A model generated the notes under the pieces. The model searched no databases. It was not told where the DNA came from and saw only the letters and a list, made by a program, of their open reading frames with translations. DNA of 8,801 nt, from contig CAYUTC010000066.1 of NCBI GenBank assembly GCA_964447595.1, positions 1 to 8,801 of the forward strand, given 5' to 3'. The translations under genes were made by a program, and so were the position numbers. The stretch's first letter is position 1, and each line of letters starts with the position of its first letter. This DNA comes from Nitrosotalea sp964447595. Lineage in GTDB: Archaea; Thermoproteota; Nitrososphaeria; Nitrososphaerales; Nitrosopumilaceae. Shown in pieces: positions 4,724-8,801 of this stretch.

Positions 4724-5236
4724 ATGAACGAATTTGATGGTCATACCATTATTGCCAAAGATGCCTTAGAAGAAATCTTACGAGAAAAACTATACGGAAA
4801 GAAACTTTTGAATCGCATAAGAAAAAACGAATTTGGTGTTCCCGTCTATATTGCTAATGTTACAGTAAGTTCTATAATTCATGACAACGTTAATGACGAA
4901 GAATTTCCTAAAATCATACGTAACATGGGGAAATTGTTTTTAAAAGCAATGCCCTTTGATAAACCAGGCAAACGCGCGCCGCTCTTTCAAGATATCCACG
5001 TCTCTCATACTCCGTGGGAATCAGCAAGAAGATGGTATATTCAGGCAGCTATACGGAAGATTCTTCTTGAAGGCTCACTTCAAAAAATGGATATGCTAGT
5101 CTGGTGTGATATAGCGTTGATAGAAGCAAACAAACAGATTGACCAGATAATAACAAAAGGGAATCCATATTATGATATAATTAAGAGATTGAGTAGACAG
5201 GATAAACGATTCCCGAAGTTCTTTATAAAGAATTAA
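4724..5236 (+). CDS. uncharacterised 170-aa protein, partner of the PLD-like gene
   Basis: The ATG at 4724 follows the upstream stop by 7 bp, so the two genes are surely co-transcribed and possibly translationally coupled. The protein is soluble and mixed alpha/beta, with no signal peptide or membrane segment. The order of elements is suggestive: a strand and helix (GHTIIAKDALEEIL, 6-19), a helix (GKKLLNRIRKNEF), a strand (VPVYIANVTVSSII, 39-52), and a late helix with acidic residues (KMDMLVWCDIALIEA, 121-135). It loosely recalls a PIN nuclease with D13, D123 and D129, but the usual second-position Glu after the second strand is missing. I treat PIN-like only as a hypothesis. A two-gene cytoplasmic module on a mobile element could be a defence, toxin-antitoxin or regulatory pair. 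Confidence 0.6.
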   Translation: MNEFDGHTIIAKDALEEILREKLYGKKLLNRIRKNEFGVPVYIANVTVSSIIHDNVNDEEFPKIIRNMGKLFLKAMPFDKPGKRAPLFQDIHVSHTPWESARRWYIQAAIRKILLEGSLQKMDMLVWCDIALIEANKQIDQIITKGNPYYDIIKRLSRQDKRFPKFFIKN

Positions 5237-5254
5237 CTCTTTCTTAAAGACTCG

Positions 5255-5280
5255 CGTTTTTCATCTTTTCCGGCGCCTTT
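5255..5280 (+). terminator. T-rich terminator after the 4210-5236 operon
   Basis: Two T5 runs with an intervening TCTTTT follow 19-44 nt after the stop codon, typical of archaeal oligo-T termination. The next gene converges from the right, 54 bp from the stop. Confidence 0.45.
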
Positions 5281-5290
5281 TTGAAGACCG

Positions 5291-5449
5291 CTAAACTGAT
5301 TTTGATTTCTTCTGAGAATTCAAAAGTGAATCAAGAAACTCGCTGTATCCAAGATTTGGGTCGTCCTTCTTTGCATCCTTTACTGTTTTAACAAATCTCT
5401 GAAATGTATCAATTTTCACAGTAATTGTCTTGTATTCCTTTCTTGGCAT
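5291..5449 (-). CDS. small ribbon-helix-helix-like DNA-binding protein (paralogue)
   Basis: A 52-aa product starts at ATG 5449 and ends at TAG 5291-5293. It has a basic strand (MPRKEYKTITVKID), a helix (TFQRFVKTVKDAKKD) and a second helix after a turn (YSEFLDSLLNSQKK). This is the ribbon-helix-helix layout of CopG/Arc-type regulators. It is a diverged paralogue of the 51-aa protein at 2079-2234: the first dozen residues and the KKSK tail match, while the helices differ, as expected when partners or targets have changed. The MPRKEY start is typical of small archaeal RHH proteins. The minus-strand sequence CTTATGAA at 5472-5479 lies about 27 nt upstream and may be a weak TATA box. It is probably a transcriptional regulator. 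Confidence 0.78.
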   Translation of the reverse strand: MPRKEYKTITVKIDTFQRFVKTVKDAKKDDPNLGYSEFLDSLLNSQKKSKSV

Positions 5450-5563
5450 CGATCTAAAAAAGTACCTGATAGTTCATAAGCTGTTGGTAGGTATTTTATG
5501 GAAATCTTTTCTAGTTGCCTGGCAAACGATAGTCTCTACACATGCAATCCTTAAATGGAAAAA

Positions 5564-5575
5564 TGTACGGTACGG
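5564..5575. repeat. operator-like 12-mer, copy 1
   Basis: TGTACGGTACGG contains a tandem TACGG and the near-palindrome GTACGGTAC. An identical 12-mer lies 202 bp to the right, in the leader of the winged-helix gene. Confidence 0.5.
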
Positions 5576-5719
5576 CATCATAATTGTTTTGTACATCTTA
5601 CTTGATAGAACATGATGAAAATTTGATCGCATTCTCACATGTGTAATTTTTAAAAAATTATTACTAAATATAGTACAGAGAACAAATAAGAACCAAAATT
5701 AGAACAGGTTTGATCTAAT

Positions 5720-5766
5720 AGTCTACGTAGAATACATGCGCAATATTTTATAGCTATCAGTAGACT
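5720..5766. repeat. inverted repeat flanking the TATA box
   Basis: AGTCTAC at 5720-5726 and GTAGACT at 5760-5766 are perfect inverted repeats on either side of the TATA box at 5744-5753. CTACGTAG at 5723-5730 is itself an 8-bp palindrome. The placement suits a repressor that covers the promoter, possibly the winged-helix or RHH proteins of the element. Confidence 0.45.
5744..5753 (+). promoter_or_regulatory. TATA box of the winged-helix gene
   Basis: TATTTTATAG predicts transcription start near 5775 and a leader of about 28 nt to the ATG at 5803. Confidence 0.55.
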
Positions 5767-5777
5767 GTACGGTACGG
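5766..5777. repeat. operator-like 12-mer, copy 2
   Basis: This is identical to the 12-mer at 5564-5575. It covers the predicted transcription start of the winged-helix gene, a position where a bound protein would block initiation. Confidence 0.5.
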
Positions 5778-5802
5778 GACACAACATTTGGAAGTCTTGG
5801 AG

Positions 5803-6051
5803 ATGCCATCTAGTACAAAAAGTATCAACGTAGACGTAATGAATAGGATACTCAAGGTATTGTATGAACAAAGCCCAATAAAGATGACAAACCTTGCAAT
5901 GTTTTCTGGCCTTAACTACAACACATGCAAAAGATATTTGAATCTGATGCAGATCTTTTCCTGGATTGAAACCTCAAGTGAGGACAAGATTGTCATGGTC
6001 AGAATAACAGAGACAGGCAGAAAGATCCATCATAAGCTGAACGTGCAATAG
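5803..6051 (+). CDS. winged-helix transcriptional regulator
   Basis: The 82-aa product is a compact winged helix-turn-helix. Helix 1 is SINVDVMNRILKVLYEQ (7-23), helix 2 TNLAMFSG (29-36), recognition helix YNTCKRYLNLMQI (39-51), and the wing strands are FSWIETSSEDKIVMVRITETGRKI (52-75). The S-P-I-K-M-T-N-L-A order with the L-x-x-x-T/Y-x-x-C/V recognition helix is common in small thaumarchaeal wHTH proteins. ATG 5803 is preferred over an in-frame TTG at 5788 because TTGGAG sits 4 nt upstream and the TATA box then gives a sensible leader. The promoter contains inverted and direct repeats, so autoregulation is likely. It would act as a DNA-binding repressor or activator within the element; targets are unknown. 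Confidence 0.75.
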   Translation: MPSSTKSINVDVMNRILKVLYEQSPIKMTNLAMFSGLNYNTCKRYLNLMQIFSWIETSSEDKIVMVRITETGRKIHHKLNVQ

Positions 6052-6060
6052 TTGAAACTG

Positions 6061-6074
6061 GGTTTTTCATTTTG
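6061..6074 (+). terminator. T-rich terminator after the winged-helix gene
   Basis: GGTTTTTCATTTT lies 9-23 nt after the stop codon at 6049-6051, in keeping with archaeal T-run termination. Confidence 0.4.
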
Positions 6075-6106
6075 AAATGTCTTGATTAAAAAAGAAGTTT
6101 CGCATA

Positions 6107-6134
6107 ATTGTTACTGATGATTGTTACTGATTGA
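6107..6134. repeat. short tandem repeat (about 13 bp, two copies)
   Basis: ATTGTTACTGATG is followed directly by ATTGTTACTGATT. It lies immediately left of the 28-bp tandem repeats and may belong to the same regulatory array. Confidence 0.55.
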
Positions 6135-6137
6135 CCC

Positions 6138-6194
6138 GTACTTACCAGCTGATACTTATCCGTCGGTACTTACCAGCTGATGCTTATCAGGTCG
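6138..6194. repeat. 28-29 bp tandem repeat upstream of exported-protein genes
   Basis: Two units (6138-6165 and 6166-6194) share GTACTTACCAGCTGAT and then R-CTTATC with small changes. Each unit contains the palindrome CAGCTG (6146-6151; 6174-6179) and two TACTTA-like half units 14 bp apart, so the array can also be read as four copies of a 14-bp element. It ends about 30 bp before the ATG at 6224. The position and periodicity suggest a cooperative binding array controlling the next operon. Confidence 0.65.
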
Positions 6195-6203
6195 TGAGCG
6201 CGG

Positions 6204-6211
6204 CTTATTAG
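6204..6211 (+). promoter_or_regulatory. possible TATA box of the exported-protein pair
   Basis: CTTATTAG is about 17 nt before ATG 6224 but about 29 nt before the in-frame ATG 6236. It would therefore favour a leaderless start at 6236, shortening the protein by four residues. Confidence 0.3.
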
Positions 6212-6223
6212 CTATTACCAACA

Positions 6224-6820
6224 ATGGAAACAACAATGACGTCAAATAACAAACGAAACCACAACAAAAGAAATTATAGCATTGTTGCCATTGTTGCAGC
6301 TGTTGCCATTTCGACACTAGTGTTAGCACAAACTAGTGCTGAAGCAGCTTTCATCCAATCCCAATCTGAAGTAATTCCAAGATCCGTTGATCCCTTTGTG
6401 TTTGAACTAGCACCGGGTTCGGTAGATGGAATACATTATACATTAGTCAGAGATGGAGGAATGCCAGAAGCGGCGCTGCAGAAATCGACTACAGTGACAT
6501 TGCCATTGATAGTAAGGCCAACTGGTTTACAAGAACTCAGCGTTGATTTCACTACCACATTTGGTGGGCAATTGGAATCGCCAAAAATGCCGCCGGGAGT
6601 GCATGTGACTTTAGAACCAAGTAAGATTCTTCTCAAACCAGGTAAAGACTCACTAATCAATATCATTGTACAGGTAGATAGCAATGCGCCGGACGGCCTA
6701 TACATGCAGAATATCGTAGGCAAATGGGGCGGTCCCAACGACTTTTCAGGAACATCAATAAGCCTGAAAATTGGCCAGGGTTCTGTCCAGTTTCTCTCGC
6801 CAGGAGATGTAGGGCAATGA
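6224..6820 (+). CDS. exported beta-sandwich protein of unknown function
   Basis: The 198-aa product has a long basic N-terminus (SNNKRNHNKRN), a hydrophobic helix at about 19-36 and a likely cleavage near AEAA (39-42). The mature part is all-beta, with an immunoglobulin-like pattern: VTLPLIVRPTGLQELSVDFT (91-110), GVHVTLEPSKILLKPGKDSLINIIVQVDSNAPDGLY (125-160). The phrase DSNAPDGLY and the L-x-P-G-x-x-x-x-x-x-I-x-V spacing are typical of archaeal surface adhesin-like domains. There is no C-terminal anchor, so it is probably secreted or attached through a partner. The stop codon overlaps the next start by 4 bp, indicating coupled expression. The alternative start is ATG 6236. No family recognised beyond the fold pattern. 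Confidence 0.75.
   Translation: METTMTSNNKRNHNKRNYSIVAIVAAVAISTLVLAQTSAEAAFIQSQSEVIPRSVDPFVFELAPGSVDGIHYTLVRDGGMPEAALQKSTTVTLPLIVRPTGLQELSVDFTTTFGGQLESPKMPPGVHVTLEPSKILLKPGKDSLINIIVQVDSNAPDGLYMQNIVGKWGGPNDFSGTSISLKIGQGSVQFLSPGDVGQ
6802..6808 (+). promoter_or_regulatory. Shine-Dalgarno site of the 273-aa gene
   Basis: AGGAGAT lies inside the upstream gene, 8 nt before ATG 6817. Together with the ATGA overlap it fixes the start and indicates translational coupling. Confidence 0.5.
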
Positions 6821-7638
6821 AGAAAATAGCCATTCTAGGACTGGCAGTATTCATGTCAGGAATATTGCTTCTTAATTCTGGCTTAGCCCAAGCAGTTTCT
6901 GCGCACCAACACTTCATTTTCGGTGGTGCCTCAACACAAAATCTAGCATCACAAACAGGAGCAAAGAGTAAAATCACTATAGTGATACCTCAAACCTTCA
7001 GCGGCCAAGATGTTGACCACAATTGGCATCTGCAGGCTAAGGATTCTTCCGGTTTGAAACACCTCATAGGATACTTTGTCAGTAGTTCAAGCCCATCTAC
7101 AGCAAAAGTCTTTGTTGAAGTGTGGCAAGGAAGTACAAAAGTGTTAGACTATCAAGGAACAGGATCCGTAGGGAATAACGGCGACCAGAAGTACTTTGCC
7201 ATGCATAACCCAGGTGGTACTAGTGCTTGGCAATACTATGTTGACAACAATCCACAAACTCAATACAACTCCAATGGAAGGACCCTTAATACATTCGATC
7301 TGCTTGCGTTAGCAGAGAAAATATGCCAGAACTCTCCATATTGCACAAAGGATCAAGGAGGTCCTATGCCGAGTGTAAATATGCCTAATGCTCTGATGTA
7401 TACATCGTCAACTAGCTACTTAGGCACATGGAATGCTGTAACTAGTGCGCAAGCCTATTATGAATACAAGAATGCAGACGGATCAGGTGCCACTGGAAGT
7501 GGAGCTCAGAGTGAAATGTGTCAACCAATGAGTATGAAAGGCAAAGACCAAGATGGTTCATTAAGTACCAACCAAATCATATCAGGAAACAATGTAGTTA
7601 CTACCTGTACTACAGCAAATGTGGCTCTGTGGCCATAA
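6817..7638 (+). CDS. exported protein of unknown function with four cysteines
   Basis: The start ATG at 6817 overlaps the previous stop (ATGA) and gives a textbook signal peptide: MKK, hydrophobic core at 4-19, cleavage near A26 or A29. The frame stays open further upstream, but that part lies inside the neighbouring gene. The 273-aa product has a beta-rich N-terminal domain (SKITIVIPQTF, LIGYFVSSSSPSTAKVFVEVWQG, about 50-115), a middle part rich in N, Q, G and Y, and a Ser/Gly/Thr-rich C-terminus. Four cysteines (170, 176, 235, 264) could form two disulfides outside the cell. It is probably secreted and could work with the preceding exported protein as a complex. I recognise no known family. 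Confidence 0.75.
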   Translation: MKKIAILGLAVFMSGILLLNSGLAQAVSAHQHFIFGGASTQNLASQTGAKSKITIVIPQTFSGQDVDHNWHLQAKDSSGLKHLIGYFVSSSSPSTAKVFVEVWQGSTKVLDYQGTGSVGNNGDQKYFAMHNPGGTSAWQYYVDNNPQTQYNSNGRTLNTFDLLALAEKICQNSPYCTKDQGGPMPSVNMPNALMYTSSTSYLGTWNAVTSAQAYYEYKNADGSGATGSGAQSEMCQPMSMKGKDQDGSLSTNQIISGNNVVTTCTTANVALWP

Positions 7639-7656
7639 CCCTTTTTTATTTTTTAA
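7639..7656 (+). terminator. T-rich terminator of the exported-protein pair
   Basis: CCCTTTTTTATTTTTTAA begins right after the stop codon at 7636-7638. The double T6 run is a strong archaeal terminator and separates this operon from the next gene. Confidence 0.65.
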
Positions 7657-7708
7657 TTATGAAGAATTTATCAGCAATCTCTAAATCGATGTCGTTCTAC
7701 CGAACTAC

Positions 7709-8647
7709 ATGAAAATCATTATACTGACTATTATCTCGATCGTAATGGTCTCAATTCTCTTCTCCGTACATGCTCACGCGCTTGCACCAAAAACGCTTTC
7801 CGAATTATATCAAAAATATAACATGATTATACAAGGACAAGTTATTTCTGTATCTGCAAATCCAGAAAAAAATCTAACATCTTACAATGTCAAAGTTAAC
7901 GAATATCTGAAAAATCCTCAAGACGCACAAATAATAACAGCAATATATGCTTACACAAATTCTTCCGATTACCCTAATCCAACTTTTAACGTAGGTGACA
8001 ATGTGCAACTTTACCTAAGTAATGGAATAATGGGAAATGTCCTTGATCCATATTCTTTTATGATGGATAAAAAATGTGGGGGACTAGGACCTAATACATT
8101 TTCAATGCTGCCTGGAGTTTCAGCTCCTGCTGTAAATAACCATTTTTTGGATTCTAAGGGAGATGCGATAGTTCCGTCAATTAATAAGGAATTCTTTATA
8201 AAACCTGATTTTGTTAATGATACTCCATTTTACAAACTTGATGTCGAAATATCAATAAAACTGGACGGAAATTCCACAGTTTTTTATGACAAACGGCAAA
8301 TCGATGCGCAGCCGTGCTCAGGCGTTGATTATACGTGGAAATTTACCCCAAAATTGGAAGGAGACTATGCAGTTGAACTTACAAGACATGGTGGGCTTTA
8401 CGACAATAAGATAATTTTCGATAACTATTCATCAACCACTACGTTTACTATCGCAAAAGAATCTAGAGGAATTGATAAATTCCTATCTCCTCTAAAGCAA
8501 TTTAAATCTGGAATTGCTGCTAATGATATAAGATGCAGAAGTGATTTTCAATTAGTAATAAAATCTGACGATGGTTCTCCAGCATGTGTAAAACCCCAAA
8601 CAGCACAGAAGCTTGTTGAACGCGGCTGGGCAAAGCAGATCTTCTAA
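7709..8647 (+). CDS. exported thaumarchaeal protein with C-terminal SPLKQFKSG cysteine domain
   Basis: The 312-aa product has a signal peptide (1 to about 24, cleavage after AHA). The N-terminal domain (about 28-110) is OB-like and beta-rich: LSELYQKYNMIIQGQVISVSA ... FNVGDNVQLYLSNG. A second region at 150-250 is Ig-like (FYKLDVEISIKLDGN ... YTWKFTPKLEGDYAVEL). The C-terminal module, SPLKQFKSG (260-268) then RC-x16-C to LVERGWAK, recurs at the end of many thaumarchaeal exported proteins and carries the paired C276 and C293. There is no membrane anchor. The start at 7709 is leaderless, with a weak CTAAATC box 26 nt upstream. Its role may be protein binding or adhesion at the cell surface; substrate unknown. 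Confidence 0.82.
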   Translation: MKIIILTIISIVMVSILFSVHAHALAPKTLSELYQKYNMIIQGQVISVSANPEKNLTSYNVKVNEYLKNPQDAQIITAIYAYTNSSDYPNPTFNVGDNVQLYLSNGIMGNVLDPYSFMMDKKCGGLGPNTFSMLPGVSAPAVNNHFLDSKGDAIVPSINKEFFIKPDFVNDTPFYKLDVEISIKLDGNSTVFYDKRQIDAQPCSGVDYTWKFTPKLEGDYAVELTRHGGLYDNKIIFDNYSSTTTFTIAKESRGIDKFLSPLKQFKSGIAANDIRCRSDFQLVIKSDDGSPACVKPQTAQKLVERGWAKQIF

Positions 8648-8659
8648 CTGAATATTCAG
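8648..8659. repeat. perfect 12-bp palindrome just after the stop codon
   Basis: CTGAATATTCAG starts at the base after the TAA of the preceding gene and touches copy B of the dispersed repeat. It is too short and T-poor for a clear terminator; it may be a binding site or chance. Confidence 0.4.
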
Positions 8660-8661
8660 AA

Positions 8662-8711
8662 ATAAAAATTGAGGAAGGGGTCTTGCAGCCACCCCTGTGG
8701 CTTACTGTCGT
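8662..8711. repeat. dispersed repeat, copy B
   Basis: This matches copy A at 3276-3325 (34 of 37 in the core 8675-8711). The minus strand folds as AGCCAC, loop AGGG, GTGGCT (8702-8687), a perfect 6-bp stem that two transitions break in copy A. AAAATT (8665-8670) and AATTTT (8712-8717) form an outer inverted repeat. It lies 30 bp inside attR. Confidence 0.65.
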
Positions 8712-8740
8712 AATTTTGTTATGCTAGAAGTGTGTGTCGA

Positions 8741-8768
8741 TCTAGACCAGGCTGAGCTACCCCGGCAC
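8741..8768. repeat. attR core: right copy of the 28-bp tRNA repeat
   Basis: This is the tRNA 5' half (G1 equivalent at 8766) with one mismatch to 334-361. Identity stops inside the D-stem; no anticodon, T-arm or 3' acceptor strand follows in the next several hundred bases on the minus strand, so it is not a tRNA gene. It marks the right boundary of the element. Confidence 0.75.
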
Positions 8769-8790
8769 AGATTACGGCTAATTTCTTGAT

Positions 8791-8800
8791 GCAATTAAAT
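8791..8800 (-). promoter_or_regulatory. possible original tRNA promoter, now outside attR
   Basis: ATTTAATTGC on the minus strand is about 30 nt upstream of the G1 equivalent. If the integration model is right, this flank was the tRNA's native upstream region and still faces the orphan 5' half. Confidence 0.35.
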
Positions 8801-8801
8801 G

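Larger units (their letters stand above)
5450..5802. promoter_or_regulatory. intergenic regulatory region with repeated operator-like sequences
   Basis: No gene is supported here; an open frame at 5430-5615 is mostly antisense to the RHH gene or hydrophobic by chance. Two stretches share the same order of short elements: ATAGTCT (5529-5535; 5719-5724 in part), CATGC, an AT-rich box, and TGTACGGTACGG (5564-5575; 5766-5777). The right-hand set surrounds the TATA box of the winged-helix gene. This looks like a duplicated promoter-operator, the left one decayed. Confidence 0.45.

Noticed and set aside
5430..5615. 61-codon plus-strand frame
   Set aside because: It starts inside the RHH gene on the opposite strand, has a non-ATG start and a chance hydrophobic composition, and contains one of the operator-like 12-mers.
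6138..6194. CRISPR array
   Set aside because: The repeats are directly tandem with no spacers and only two units; no cas genes are present.
6436..6977. Two minus-strand frames of about 100 codons
   Set aside because: They are antisense to the two coupled exported-protein genes, which have signal peptides, a Shine-Dalgarno site and an ATGA overlap.
480..8740. Virus or provirus
   Set aside because: No capsid, portal, terminase, packaging ATPase or polymerase gene is visible. The integrase, small regulators and surface proteins alone do not support a viral assignment.
8741..8768. A second tRNA gene near the right end
   Set aside because: Only the acceptor 5' strand and D-arm are present. No T-arm or matching 3' acceptor strand lies downstream on the minus strand in the window, so a long-intron tRNA is not supported.

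Overview
The window looks like accessory DNA from an ammonia-oxidising archaeon of the Nitrososphaeria (Thaumarchaeota), probably a soil-type lineage. The evidence is a thaumarchaeal-type tyrosine recombinase, a PEF-CTERM-like surface protein, a C-terminal cysteine domain introduced by SPLKQFKSG that recurs in thaumarchaeal exported proteins, TATA-box promoters at leaderless distance, T-rich terminators and an intron-bearing tRNA. The species cannot be named from the sequence alone.

The best reading is an integrated mobile element of about 8.4 kb that fills almost the whole window. At the left, a complete tRNA-Met-type gene (anticodon CAT, minus strand, 266-359) contains an 18-nt insertion best read as a non-canonical intron. 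Its first 26 nt plus two flanking bases (334-361) are repeated with one mismatch at 8741-8768, in the same orientation, without the rest of the tRNA. The integrase gene lies 120 bp inside the left copy. These are the hallmarks of attL and attR, with the unusual twist that the 5' half of the tRNA is the duplicated part. The element would therefore have replaced the tRNA's promoter.

Inside the element, from left to right: a tyrosine recombinase that has lost its N-terminus and abuts a DUF1697 gene at what looks like a recombination junction; a 51-aa ribbon-helix-helix-like protein; a PEF-CTERM-anchored surface protein; a 0.27-kb non-coding segment carrying a dispersed repeat; a region of small or decayed ORFs (3459-4020); a two-gene operon of a degenerate phospholipase-D-like protein and an unknown 170-aa protein; a second ribbon-helix-helix-like paralogue (52 aa); a winged-helix regulator behind a promoter with repeated operator-like sequences; and three exported proteins, two of them overlapping by 4 bp behind a tandem-repeat regulatory region. 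A second copy of the dispersed repeat precedes attR.

No replication, capsid or conjugation gene is visible. The element looks like a cargo-carrying integrative element, possibly immobilised by the integrase truncation. Its cargo is mainly surface or exported proteins, small DNA-binding regulators and an uncharacterised two-gene module. Several real genes here are under 60 codons; those calls rest on paralogy or promoter spacing and are weighted accordingly.
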